Below the pieces are notes generated by a model. It did not search any database. It was not told the DNA's origin and was given only the letters and a program-made list of their open reading frames with translations. This document shows, one piece after another, positions 56,404-64,000 of a stretch of 64,000 nt of DNA (position 1 is its first letter; every line of letters starts with the position of its first letter). Source of the DNA: Ktedonobacteria bacterium brp13 (GTDB lineage: Bacteria; Chloroflexota; Ktedonobacteria; Ktedonobacterales; Ktedonobacteraceae); contig AP024096.1 of assembly GCA_015099395.1 (NCBI GenBank), positions 6,985,485 to 7,049,484 on the forward strand, written 5' to 3'. The position numbers and the translations under genes were made by a program.

Positions 56404-57162
56404 ATGAGTACACGCATTATGACACAGTATCTACAGCGTATTACAAAACACCTGGAGGTACTCCACGATACAAATACGACATCCATTCAGCTTGCCGCCC
56501 GTATGCTTGCGGACCAGATTAAGAACGACAAAATCGTCTATGCCTATGGACCAGGTGGCCATTCCAATCTCGGGTCGCAGGAGCTTTTCTTCCGTGCCGG
56601 TGGATTGATGCATGTGAGTGCGATGCTGGACGAAGGAACCTTACTCAGTGGTGGTGCGTTACGCTCAATGGCTATCGAGCGAACACCCGGCTATGGAACC
56701 ATCGTCATCGACGATTACAATCTGGGCCAGGATGATCTTCTCATCCTGATTAACGCGTATGGTATAAACGCCGCCGTCATTGATGCGGCCCTGGAAGCCA
56801 GACGGCGTGGCGTGAAGATTATCGGCGTGACATCGGTACGGCATGCACAGGCCACTGCGGCAGAACATCCTGCGCGTCATCCCTCTAAAAAGAACCTGTA
56901 TGAGGTCGTTGATGTCGTCCTCGACAGCAATATCGAAGTTGGAGATGCGGTTATTACGATTGAGGGAGTGGATCAGCCTGTCGGCCCCTTGTCTACCTTC
57001 GCCACGGCGTACCTTCTCAATTCAATGGTTGCCGAGGCCGTGAATTTGCTGGCGCAAGAGGGTGTGCAGCCTCCTATCTGGCGGAGTGGGAATGCCCCTG
57101 ATGGTGATGAAGTTAATGCCCAATTTATCGATCGTTTTAAAGGAAGAATCAAGAAGCTCTAA
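56404..57162 (+). CDS. SIS-domain phosphosugar-binding protein (UPF0309-like)
   Basis: 252 aa with one SIS fold. YAYGPGGHSNLGSQELFFRA near residue 49 is the phosphosugar-binding loop; VIDDYNLGQDDLLILINAYG near 103 and GVKIIGVTSVRHAQ near 138 continue the fold. Length and pattern fit the UPF0309 family, whose function is not established; relatives include MurQ-type etherases and sugar isomerases. The position between nagB and nagA suggests it acts on an amino-sugar phosphate, supplying a step absent from the rest of the operon. Confidence 0.85.
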   Translation: MSTRIMTQYLQRITKHLEVLHDTNTTSIQLAARMLADQIKNDKIVYAYGPGGHSNLGSQELFFRAGGLMHVSAMLDEGTLLSGGALRSMAIERTPGYGTIVIDDYNLGQDDLLILINAYGINAAVIDAALEARRRGVKIIGVTSVRHAQATAAEHPARHPSKKNLYEVVDVVLDSNIEVGDAVITIEGVDQPVGPLSTFATAYLLNSMVAEAVNLLAQEGVQPPIWRSGNAPDGDEVNAQFIDRFKGRIKKL

Positions 57163-57237
57163 GATCTTATTCCGAAAACCAACGCGACTGGCGTCGCTAG
57201 TGCTCGCACACGCAAGTTTTCGGATAAGTAGTAAGTA
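57162..57237. repeat. 76-bp dispersed palindromic repeat, copy 2
   Basis: Inverted copy of 30271-30346 with about four differences. It begins at the stop codon of the SIS gene and ends about 70 bases before nagA. The ends CTTATTCCGAAAAC and GTTTTCGGATAAG are inverted repeats of each other. GTGC-TC-GCAC and GCGAC-TGGC-GTCGC form inner hairpins. It could act as a transcript-stabilizing or attenuating structure inside the operon. Confidence 0.85.
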
Positions 57238-57305
57238 TAGAGGCAGAGACGTGATTTTCCCAGTGGTTGGCGCAATTTGTTTGCGTTGCGAAAGGTTTTG
57301 TTTCA

Positions 57306-58472
57306 ATGTGGATTGAAGGAAGGCTGGTTGAGAGTGACCAGTCTGTGCGTTTACAGATAGCGAATGGCACCATTGGTACGATAGAAGAGACACACACTTC
57401 ATCATCCTCGCTCTGGATTGCACCGGGATGGATAGATATCCAGGTTAATGGATATGGCGGTTATGATGTGAATGCGCCAGAGGTCACTCCGGAGAGTATT
57501 ATAGAGTTGGCCCATGCACTCTGGCGCTGTGGCGTTACGGCGTTTTGCCCAACCGTGATTACCGAGTCGCAAGAACACATCTGCCATAATTTGCATGTCA
57601 TTGCAGCCGCATGTGAAGCCGATCCTCTTGTCGCACATGCCATCCCCTGTATTCATGTCGAGGGACCCTATATCTCCCCTGAGGATGGTCCGCGTGGTGC
57701 CCATCCTCGTGAGCATATCAGACCACCCTCGCTCATGGAATATCGGCAATGGCAAGAGGCTGCAAAAGGCAGGGTTGGACTGATCACCCTGGCACCTGAG
57801 CATCCACAGACGTGTGACTACATCCGGGCCGTCATTGAAGACAATGTGATTGTCTCGATCGGGCATACGGCGGCAAGTGAGGAGCAGATTCGTGCTGCTG
57901 TGCTAGCTGGAGCGCGCCTCTCGACCCATCTGGGCAATGGAGCGCATGCCAGAATTACACGCCATCCGAACTATATCTGGGACCAACTTGCTGAGGATCG
58001 ACTTATGGCGAGCATTATTTGCGATGGGCATCATCTTCCCCCTGCAGTTATGAAGGCCATGGTGCGTGCGAAAGGGATTGAGCGAACTATACTGATCAGT
58101 GATGCCGTGGCTCTTGCAGGTTTGGCACCTGGTATTTATGATACGCCTGTAGGAGGTAAAGTAGAATTACTGCCAAACGGTCGACTCAATCTTCTGGGAA
58201 CGCCCTACCTGGCTGGTTCGGCCAGTTCATTACGCGAGTGCATCACAAACGTCCAACGCTATGCGCATATTTCTTTGCCTGAGGCGATACGCATGGCCAG
58301 CAGTAATCCGGCGCAACTGCTTGGACTTGATCGACGAGAGAAGCGAGGAACACTTCGTAACGGGTCATCTGCGGATCTCACCGTGTTTCACATTGATGCT
58401 GCCACAGAAGAGATCGTTATTGACGCAACTATTGTACATGGTGAGTACGTCTATCAACGGATCGCAGACTAA
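57306..58472 (+). CDS. nagA: N-acetylglucosamine-6-phosphate deacetylase
   Basis: 388 aa from the ATG at 57306, with AAAGG ten bases upstream; an in-frame start at 57267 is only 30 bases past the repeat and lacks a site. The amidohydrolase fold is shown by APGWIDIQVNGYGGYDVN near residue 38, the metal-ligand segment HVEGPYISPEDGPRGAHP near 116, SIGHTAASEEQI near 182, and ILISDAVALAGL with the catalytic Asp near 266. The reaction releases acetate from GlcNAc-6-P, feeding NagB. The canonical HLFNAM segment is HLGNGAH here, so the substrate may be a variant N-acetyl amino-sugar phosphate. Confidence 0.88.
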   Translation: MWIEGRLVESDQSVRLQIANGTIGTIEETHTSSSSLWIAPGWIDIQVNGYGGYDVNAPEVTPESIIELAHALWRCGVTAFCPTVITESQEHICHNLHVIAAACEADPLVAHAIPCIHVEGPYISPEDGPRGAHPREHIRPPSLMEYRQWQEAAKGRVGLITLAPEHPQTCDYIRAVIEDNVIVSIGHTAASEEQIRAAVLAGARLSTHLGNGAHARITRHPNYIWDQLAEDRLMASIICDGHHLPPAVMKAMVRAKGIERTILISDAVALAGLAPGIYDTPVGGKVELLPNGRLNLLGTPYLAGSASSLRECITNVQRYAHISLPEAIRMASSNPAQLLGLDRREKRGTLRNGSSADLTVFHIDAATEEIVIDATIVHGEYVYQRIAD

Positions 58473-58476
58473 TCTG

Positions 58477-58511
58477 GACTCTACGTTCAGCATGAAGTAA
58501 GCTGTAGAGTC
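58477..58511 (+). other. Hairpin in the nagA to ceramidase-like gene gap
   Basis: GACTCTAC and its exact complement GTAGAGTC are separated by 19 bases, directly before AAGGAGG of the next gene. It may adjust expression of the last gene of the operon. It has no U tract, so a full terminator is unlikely. Confidence 0.4.
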
Positions 58512-58528
58512 ATAAGGAGGAAGAGAGT

Positions 58529-59905
58529 ATGTTTACTGAGGGATTTGCTGCCGGGCGTGAGCTCCTCATGGGTGTGGCGCACGCAGTCATCACGCCACCC
58601 GTGGGCAGTGAGATGTCCGGCTTCATCGCACGACATTCCGGCATGATTGGTATCCACGATCATCTGTACGCCCGTGCAATGGTCTGGTCGAACGGAAATA
58701 ATGCTACGCGAGCAGTCTTGCTCACCTTTGATCTTATCGGCCTCGATCTCGCGACGGTCGAGGTCATCCGACAATGTATTGCTGACCGTACGGGCATCGC
58801 ACAAGAACGGATTGCGGTGACAACGACCCACACGCATGGCGGACCCTCAGTCATGGAGGGGCGTCTGGGGGGTCATGTAAACCAGCACTACCTGGACTTT
58901 ATTCAGCAAACAGCGGCGGACGCTGTAGAGGAAGCTGCCAACAAATTGGTACCCGTCACCGCTCGCTTTACCATTGGCGATGAGCCAACCGTTGGGAAAA
59001 ACCGCCGCGTTTCAGGTGGCATTATAGATCCCTCGATCCCTGTCGTACGTTTCGATGCGATGGATGGTCGTGTGTACGCGATCCTTTTGAGCTACGCCTG
59101 CCATCCGGTCACGTTGGGAGCAGATAACTATCTTATCACGGCTGATTATCCTGGCTACACTGTGCGTGCCCTTGAAGCCGTCTATCCGGAAGCGCATCTC
59201 CAGTTTGTCACCGGCTGTAGTGGACAAATTAACACAGGTCATTCCGCGCACGACAGTGTGAAGGGACAAGGCTTAGAGCGCCGAACCTATGCTGAATGTC
59301 AGCGTCTGGGACATATTATTGCCGGTGCAGCCTTACAGGCCTCCGAGCGGGGAGCTGCACCCAGTGGTGTCCCGGTAGCCAGAGTTCCAGATGATGCTGG
59401 AAACGTACAGGTCAAAGTCTTGCGAACGATTGTTGAACTGCCCCTGCTCCCGTGTGAAGCACCCGACACGCTGCGACACGCTGCGGAACAGTATCGCAAA
59501 GAGGCAACACGATTTCAGCGCAATGGGCCGCTCACAGGTGAGGGACTGATGCTGCAGGCATGGGCCGATTGGGCGGAAAAGACCAGCGCGAATGAGCAGT
59601 CTCCTCGCAGTGTTCATTCCGAAATTATGCTCTTAGCCATTGGAGAAATTTCCATTCTCATGCTGCCAGGAGAACCCTTTGTCGAAATAGGTCTTGATAT
59701 CAAGCGGCGTGCTGAGCGTGAGGCGCTGATGGTCCTTGGCTACTCCAACGGGAATCCTGGTTATATTCCTCACCGCTCAGCGTATGAGTCGGCAGGCTAT
59801 GAAGTGGCAGAGGCCTATCGCTTCTATAATTATCCAGCTGCTTTTGCGCCGGAGGCCGGGGAAATGCTCGTGGAGGAAGCCTTGCGTTTGCTTTCATCTC
59901 TTTAG
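58529..59905 (+). CDS. Neutral/alkaline ceramidase-family hydrolase, N-terminal domain only
   Basis: 458 aa, start eight bases after AAGGAGG. It matches the catalytic domain of neutral/alkaline non-lysosomal ceramidases: GVAHAVITPPVGSEMSGF near residue 15, TTTHTHGGPSVMEG near 99 with zinc-binding His, YACHPVTLGADNYLITADY near 190, and the nucleophile-region equivalent TGCSGQINTGH near 230. The C-terminal immunoglobulin-like domain of true ceramidases is absent and no signal peptide is seen, so it should act in the cytoplasm. Short members like this occur in sugar operons. A role as amidase on an N-acyl amino-sugar compound is more plausible here than ceramide cleavage, but that is inference. 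Confidence 0.82.
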   Translation: MFTEGFAAGRELLMGVAHAVITPPVGSEMSGFIARHSGMIGIHDHLYARAMVWSNGNNATRAVLLTFDLIGLDLATVEVIRQCIADRTGIAQERIAVTTTHTHGGPSVMEGRLGGHVNQHYLDFIQQTAADAVEEAANKLVPVTARFTIGDEPTVGKNRRVSGGIIDPSIPVVRFDAMDGRVYAILLSYACHPVTLGADNYLITADYPGYTVRALEAVYPEAHLQFVTGCSGQINTGHSAHDSVKGQGLERRTYAECQRLGHIIAGAALQASERGAAPSGVPVARVPDDAGNVQVKVLRTIVELPLLPCEAPDTLRHAAEQYRKEATRFQRNGPLTGEGLMLQAWADWAEKTSANEQSPRSVHSEIMLLAIGEISILMLPGEPFVEIGLDIKRRAEREALMVLGYSNGNPGYIPHRSAYESAGYEVAEAYRFYNYPAAFAPEAGEMLVEEALRLLSSL

Positions 59906-59920
59906 CGTCTCTTCACTCTA

Positions 59921-59941
59921 GACCTGTGCTTAGCACAGGTC
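59921..59941 (+). terminator. Hairpin after the amino-sugar operon
   Basis: Perfect 9-bp stem GACCTGTGC / GCACAGGTC with a 3-base loop, 16 bases after the stop codon. A pyrimidine-rich stretch (TTTCTCTCTTT) follows about 15 bases on. Confidence 0.6.
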
Positions 59942-60216
59942 CAAAGCAGTCGGAGTTTCTCTCTTTATGTGTTATGCTAGGGTGGGAACCGCGCAATTTG
60001 TGCGTCAGGCGCTTGGTCTGGCTTGAGGACGCATGCTGAAAGCAACGCTATCCAGGCGAGCATAAATTCGTGCCCTATCCTCTCTCTACCTGTATTAGCT
60101 TACCTTTGATTTCCCACCATTTCTGCTAATTTTTCTTCTGCATTTGACAAATGCGACAGATATCCTTTATTTTTGTATATAAGTTCATTGATTGAGAGTC
60201 AGTCAGTTACGTGTGG

Positions 60217-60297
60217 ATGAATGCCTCTCTCCTGTATTTATTGAGTATACTCTTACTGGCAGGCTATGCATGTATTCTGGTGCACATCATTGAGTAA
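60217..60297 (+). CDS. Possible small single-span membrane peptide
   Basis: A 26-codon frame from an ATG encodes a hydrophobic peptide (NASLLYLLSILLLAGYACIL near its start) ending HIIE. It could be a small membrane protein, but no good ribosome site precedes it. The rest of 59942-60381 shows no other gene. Confidence 0.22.
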   Translation: MNASLLYLLSILLLAGYACILVHIIE

Positions 60298-60381
60298 TAA
60301 ACGGCAAGTAAGTATCAGGCCTTGTAGCCTACCATGAAAGAGAAGGTAGGATCTCAGTATAGAGCAAAGGAGGCTCTTGCG

Positions 60382-60990
60382 ATGGCTAATCAAGATGATC
60401 CAACTATCGTTGAGGTTCAGGCCAGGGAAGCCAATGCTGGAGAAGAAACAGCAAGCACAAATATCTCTGAAGAGCGGACACAGTGGACGTGGAAACGCCT
60501 ATCGGCGGGACGTGTGTGGGGGAATCTACGTCTTCAGCGGTTTGCGCGACCAAAGAAGAATTCGGAACAGAAGGACGACTGGCGGGAATGGTCACGCTTT
60601 CGTCTCTGGCGCAGAACACGCCCATTTGCGGGAGCGATTCTTATCATGATCGCGGGCCTACTTGTGCTTTGGGGTCCTGTTGAATTGCTTCCATTCGCGC
60701 TATTGCCAGGTAGTAATATCTGGGCTGGAATACTGGTGGGTGGTCTGCTCCTGGTTATGGGCATCATCCAATTACTGGCCCCTTCCAACGCACTTGTTAC
60801 CGGGGCAATCGCCGTTGTCCTCTCACTTGTGTCGCTCCTTGTTGCTGTCGGTGGTTTTGGCATAGGCATGTTACTGGGCATCACAGGTGGGGCTATGGGG
60901 ATTGCCTGGCAACCCGTTTCCCGCTCTCGAAGTCGTCCTCACTACAAACTTCCATCGTTCATCAAGCGACCATTTCTTCGACCACGCTAA
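60382..60990 (+). CDS. DUF6114-family membrane protein
   Basis: 202 aa from the ATG at 60382, with AAAGGAGG eight bases upstream; an in-frame ATG at 60334 lacks a site. After a charged N-terminal part of about 85 residues come membrane segments: PFAGAILIMIAGLLVLWGPV, SNIWAGILVGGLLLVMGIIQ and TGAIAVVLSLVSLLVAVGGF, the last followed by GIGMLLGITGGAMGIAWQP. This layout and the final GGxxGIAWxP match DUF6114. In actinobacteria DUF6114 genes are regularly next to DUF6230 genes, as here. Their function is unknown; co-occurrence suggests one membrane complex. Confidence 0.75.
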   Translation: MANQDDPTIVEVQAREANAGEETASTNISEERTQWTWKRLSAGRVWGNLRLQRFARPKKNSEQKDDWREWSRFRLWRRTRPFAGAILIMIAGLLVLWGPVELLPFALLPGSNIWAGILVGGLLLVMGIIQLLAPSNALVTGAIAVVLSLVSLLVAVGGFGIGMLLGITGGAMGIAWQPVSRSRSRPHYKLPSFIKRPFLRPR

Positions 60991-61088
60991 TCCTCTAGAG
61001 AGCCACTCAGGCGACTTTTTAATCGCTCTGAGTAAGGGCGACAGTAAACGAACGTTGACGTTATTTTTGAAAGAGGGTGTAAAAGTTT

Positions 61089-61700
61089 ATGGAACAGGAA
61101 CATTTCACTGAGGAAAGCCTGAACAATCCGAATCTTCACGACGAAGATCAGAAGCAACCTGAACAAAACCCTGCCATTGGGGCGGTCAACCGCTCGATAT
61201 TTTGGCCAGTGATGCTTGTAGCATTATTGTTACTCGGTGGTATCGCTACTCTTGTCAGCAGAGGGGCTATTGCTATGGCGGCGGCGGTGCCTGTACCTGT
61301 AACGGTTACGTCGTCAATGATTAAAACGACGAAATTCCGCCTCTATCCGGGGATTTCCCAGGCCGATGGTGCGTCCCCCGTTGCCGTGAATCAGCTTGAC
61401 GGCACGCTCTCGAACCTGGTGATTACGAAGACGGTTTCCCTGCCGGTTATTGGCAACGTTACGGTTACCTTGAAGGCGGGGCAGAATACGCCCGTCTCCA
61501 CTACTGGTCTCACGACCGACCTGGCGGCTCTCTCCTCCGAGTCGGCGACCTTCGTGGGGCAGTCTGTGAGCAGTAATGCCAACGGGAATGCTTTTGAGAT
61601 CGATGCCCAGGCCGTTACGTTGAACAATATCACTATCAATGCGCCCTATATGATTGCCAACAGTATGACCCTGCCAGGGTTGACGCTCTCGGTCAAGTAA
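61089..61700 (+). CDS. DUF6230-family anchored or secreted protein
   Basis: 203 aa. A cytosolic start of about 35 acidic residues is followed by one membrane segment or signal anchor (IFWPVMLVALLLLGGIATLVSR, about residues 38-59). The exported remainder is rich in Thr, Val, Ser and Asn, probably beta structure, with the repeat-like features LDGTLSNLVITKTVSLPVIG and ALSSESATFVGQSV. This fits DUF6230, the usual neighbour of DUF6114. Function is unknown. The gene starts 98 bases after the DUF6114 gene, so the two are probably one operon. Confidence 0.72.
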   Translation: MEQEHFTEESLNNPNLHDEDQKQPEQNPAIGAVNRSIFWPVMLVALLLLGGIATLVSRGAIAMAAAVPVPVTVTSSMIKTTKFRLYPGISQADGASPVAVNQLDGTLSNLVITKTVSLPVIGNVTVTLKAGQNTPVSTTGLTTDLAALSSESATFVGQSVSSNANGNAFEIDAQAVTLNNITINAPYMIANSMTLPGLTLSVK

Positions 61701-61859
61701 AAGGATACTCCAGATTTCTCCGGGGGCCTGCCTGTACAGGTTCCCCGGTTTTTCGGCCTGGACAAATGCTCTCATTAGATGAGCTACGCTTTTCAGCGGT
61801 ATTATTTTCTTTTTATGGAGGAACAATCCCGCTTCAAGAATAGAAGGAGAATAGATGAC

Positions 61860-62687
61860 GTGTACTTTGTACGACACCGTGTTATACGATTGTGTATCCC
61901 CATCCTCACGCTTGGTCTGATCGTCGGGGGACTACTCCTGGTTATAAACCCTATTGTGGTCTACGCGCAACCTTCTAAAGCGCAAAACGCTCTGAGCACT
62001 TTCGCAACATCTGGTACCACAGTGCGCTATACTGCAAATAGCACAACAGGAGGATTTGCGGCTTCGGGTAATTATACATTGGAAGCGACTGAAATCATAG
62101 GGACGAACGCGCATTTGAACTACTTGCCCGATCCTCTGTATCCCACGCTCACCTTTACCGCGGCCACAATGAACGGGTTTAGCTTAAGTCATCCATTCTA
62201 TAGTACGGCGCTCCTGCTCTCGTCGAACGGTACGGTAACGGCGACGGGAGTGGCGATTAAAACCAGCGTGCTCCAGGATGTGAGTACTGCGCTCAAGAGT
62301 TTTGTGAATAAAGCTGACTTGCTTGTGCTCGCTACGGGTGGTACCGTGAAGCAATTGGTGATGAAGAACGTGACTTTAACAGTGGATCACTCTCTGAATA
62401 CTGATACTTTTGCTGCCACCAGCTTTCACCTGGCAATTACCAGCGATCTTCCACAAATCACAGCTGTACCACCAGATGAAACGCCAACGCCGACTGCGAC
62501 TCCGTCTGATACGGCGACGCCCTCGCCTGGTGTGACGCCGACTGCGACTCCGCCTTATACGGCGACACCCTTGCCTGGTGTGACGCCTTCACCCGGACCT
62601 AATCCGATCCCGACACCCTCACCGACGCCGCCGCCTAAAAAATGCCAATGCCTGCTTCTTATTTGCTTGTGCCCATCCGCTTCCTAG
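61860..62687 (+). CDS. Secreted protein with Pro/Thr-rich C-terminus, related to the DUF6230 partner
   Basis: 275 aa from a GTG at 61860, which has AGAAGGAG upstream; ATGs at 61779 and 61815 are in frame but lack sites. A positively charged start and hydrophobic stretch (IPILTLGLIVGGLLLVINPI) ending VVYAQ look like a signal peptide. The middle is Thr/Ser-rich and beta-like, similar in style to the preceding gene (LEATEIIGTNAHLNYLP; VKQLVMKNVTLTVDHSLNTD). From residue 205 comes a proline/threonine linker (TPTPTATPSDTATPSPGVTP) and a Cys-containing end (CQCLLLICLC). The linker could span the wall. No enzymatic motif is seen. Confidence 0.65.
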   Translation: MYFVRHRVIRLCIPILTLGLIVGGLLLVINPIVVYAQPSKAQNALSTFATSGTTVRYTANSTTGGFAASGNYTLEATEIIGTNAHLNYLPDPLYPTLTFTAATMNGFSLSHPFYSTALLLSSNGTVTATGVAIKTSVLQDVSTALKSFVNKADLLVLATGGTVKQLVMKNVTLTVDHSLNTDTFAATSFHLAITSDLPQITAVPPDETPTPTATPSDTATPSPGVTPTATPPYTATPLPGVTPSPGPNPIPTPSPTPPPKKCQCLLLICLCPSAS

Positions 62688-62728
62688 CAAGAAGAGTCCC
62701 TTCACAATTGTGAGGAGACTCTTCTTGC
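62687..62728 (+). terminator. Hairpin terminator overlapping the stop codon
   Basis: GCAAGAAGAGTC (62687-62698) pairs fully with GACTCTTCTTGC (62717-62728). An inner TCACAATTGTGA palindrome lengthens the stem. It starts within the stop codon of the secreted-protein gene. Confidence 0.7.
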
Positions 62729-62743
62729 CCTTGCTAGCCATCG

Positions 62744-62816
62744 AGTAAAGAAGGTAGGGTAGTCATGGTGCACCGGAGTACACCGATACTTAAATGACTA
62801 CCCTACCTTCTTTACT
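62744..62816. repeat. 73-bp element with perfect 23-bp inverted arms
   Basis: AGTAAAGAAGGTAGGGTAGT begins the left arm (62744-62766), and its exact complement ends the right arm (62794-62816); the loop is 27 bases. It lies between convergent genes. It could be a second terminator, but the long perfect arms also look like a MITE. Confidence 0.7.
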
Positions 62817-62862
62817 TAAAGCGGCCGTTGAGAACCTTCGATTGCCACGTTCTGCTTAACCA

Positions 62863-64000
62863 TTATCCATTGACTTGCTGCCAGAAATTACTAGCAATCC
62901 CTGGGGCATCAGGAGCCCATTGGGTTTCACCCCAGATCTGCCGGAGGCATTTATAGGTGTTCCCATTATAAGTGACTTCATCTCCCGGGTTATAGAGAGG
63001 GGGATTGCTGTTGTCTGCTTTCCATGCTTGTATACCGCCTTGTGGAGTCCCTTGCACAGGAGGAGTAGAAGTTGGTGTCGTAGTTGGTGTTGTTGTCGGA
63101 GTTGAAGTAGGTGTTGTTGTCGGTGCCGGTGTCGGTGTCGGTGTCGGTGCCGATGTCGAAGTAGAAGTAGGTGCCGGTGCAATTGAGCCACTGGCGAACT
63201 GATTAAAAGTTTTTGAGTAGTCGAATGGTTGCTGGGCAACACTACTACACGTTGGAGACGCCGACCCTGTTGCACCACCTGGGCAAGCTACATCACGAGC
63301 CATTGACCATAATGACAACAAACCAACACCTTGTTGAGCAGCCCAGCCCTCAAGCGCAGCTGCGTCCTGGGGCGTAAAGATCTCCTGCTGGTTGTCATTT
63401 TGACCTATCATAGGAGTGATGCCCACCATGCTCCATATTTGGGCACTGGATTTACTAGAATAGAGTGGTTGCAACCGGTCGTGTAAGCTTTGTCCAACCT
63501 GCTCGGCCATATTACCCATATTACCAGGTGAGGGATTTGTATCAATGCCAGTACCATAATCCATAGCCATGCCATTGACGATATTGATGTTAACATTGTA
63601 TTTAATGGCACTCTGTATGACGTTCAGGCCATCCTGAGTTAAGCCTGTTGGTAAAACAGGAAGGGTGTAGTCAATCAGTAAATTTTTATTTTGCGCTTGA
63701 AGAGCTGCAAGAGCCTGATTACGTCGATCTATCGATGCTTGATCTGTAACTGCATTATTTTCAACATCAAAATCGAGTTGTGTCACCTGATACTTAGATA
63801 TTACCGCCTGGTACTGTTGCTCAAGGCTGTTTACATCTGTGCAAGATTGCGCGAGTTCCGTGCCATTTGCACCTCCAAAGGAGATGATGACATTACCGCC
63901 ACTGCTACGCAGGTCCTGTATATTCGAGTTTATGTTTACACTAATACTCTTTTGTGTTGGATCATCTGGTTGGTTAAGAGAAATATCTCCGTTCCATTCT
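62863..64000 (-). CDS. GH18 chitinase with C-terminal CBM5/12, N-terminus off the window
   Basis: The - strand frame is open to the right edge, so the N-terminus (and probably a signal peptide) is missing; at least 378 codons are present. The GH18 barrel is recognised by ISFGGANG (the SxGG strand) and QLDFDVE, the DxxDxDxE catalytic strand, with Glu as acid/base; NINIVNGMAMDYG and GLLSLWSMARD fit later strands. A Thr/Pro linker of about 40 residues follows, then a carbohydrate-binding module of family 5/12 (IQAWKADNSNPPLYNPGDEV; YKCLRQIWGETQWAPDAPG). It should hydrolyse chitin outside the cell, releasing GlcNAc oligomers. The amino-sugar operon at 52620-59905 could use the products. Confidence 0.88.
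   Translation of the reverse strand, partial: EWNGDISLNQPDDPTQKSISVNINSNIQDLRSSGGNVIISFGGANGTELAQSCTDVNSLEQQYQAVISKYQVTQLDFDVENNAVTDQASIDRRNQALAALQAQNKNLLIDYTLPVLPTGLTQDGLNVIQSAIKYNVNINIVNGMAMDYGTGIDTNPSPGNMGNMAEQVGQSLHDRLQPLYSSKSSAQIWSMVGITPMIGQNDNQQEIFTPQDAAALEGWAAQQGVGLLSLWSMARDVACPGGATGSASPTCSSVAQQPFDYSKTFNQFASGSIAPAPTSTSTSAPTPTPTPAPTTTPTSTPTTTPTTTPTSTPPVQGTPQGGIQAWKADNSNPPLYNPGDEVTYNGNTYKCLRQIWGETQWAPDAPGIASNFWQQVNG

Noticed and set aside
62480..62640. Repeated ACGCCGAC/GCGACxCC pattern, at first CRISPR- or minisatellite-like
   Set aside because: It encodes the Pro/Thr linker of the secreted protein in frame, with unequal units and no spacers.
63060..63180. Repeated GTTGTxGGTGT pattern
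   Set aside because: It is the Thr/Pro linker of the chitinase on the - strand, not a CRISPR or regulatory repeat.

Overview
The window looks like chromosome from a spore-forming, filamentous Chloroflexota bacterium of the class Ktedonobacteria. This is inferred from gene content, not from a marker gene. The supporting features are giant NRPS genes, an XRE/NB-ARC/TPR regulator, a DUF6114/DUF6230 pair, a Tat-type DUF7405 protein, a RecD2 helicase and many decayed transposases. No rRNA, tRNA or CRISPR array was seen.

Region 1 (1-31414) is the right-hand part of a nonribosomal peptide cluster, all on the + strand; its beginning lies off the left edge. Six synthetases follow one another: (partial A)-T-E; C-T-C with no A domain; C*-A-T-C; C*-A-T-E-C-A-T; C-A-T-C; C*-A-T-TE. 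C* is a condensation-like domain without HHxxxDG. Every C* starts a protein. In two of the three cases the preceding synthetase ends in a catalytic C domain. A SyrP/TauD-type dioxygenase lies between the third and fourth synthetases. Hand-read specificity codes suggest Asp, D-Asn, Gly, Asn, Asp for the last five A domains, so beta-hydroxy-aspartate is the likely modified residue. SbnA- and SbnB-like genes downstream indicate a 2,3-diaminopropionate (Dap) supply. The product could be a hydroxy-Asp siderophore or an acidic, metal- or calcium-binding peptide.

Region 2 (31415-36900) holds a stand-alone winged-helix regulator, an XRE-NB-ARC-TPR protein and a carbamoyltransferase that lacks the ornithine-site cysteine. 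These may belong to the cluster.

Region 3 (36900-50700) is a patchwork. Intact genes (a Tat-type DyP-like protein, an AraC regulator, a DUF3626 protein, RecD2, a Uma2 nuclease) are interspersed with remnants: a TetR C-terminus, a receiver start, an aldo/keto reductase start, four transposase or integrase remnants, and a 150-bp MITE-like element.

Region 4 (51069-59905) is an amino-sugar catabolic unit. A divergent LacI repressor faces a promoter with two abutting operators. Behind the promoter lie a sodium:solute symporter, an AGE epimerase, NagB, a SIS protein, a NagA-like deacetylase and a neutral-ceramidase-family hydrolase.

Region 5 (60382-64000) carries the DUF6114/DUF6230 membrane/secreted pair, a secreted Pro/Thr-rich protein, and a GH18 chitinase with a CBM5/12 module that runs off the right edge. 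A 76-bp palindromic repeat occurs twice, once inside sbnA-sbnB and once inside the amino-sugar operon.
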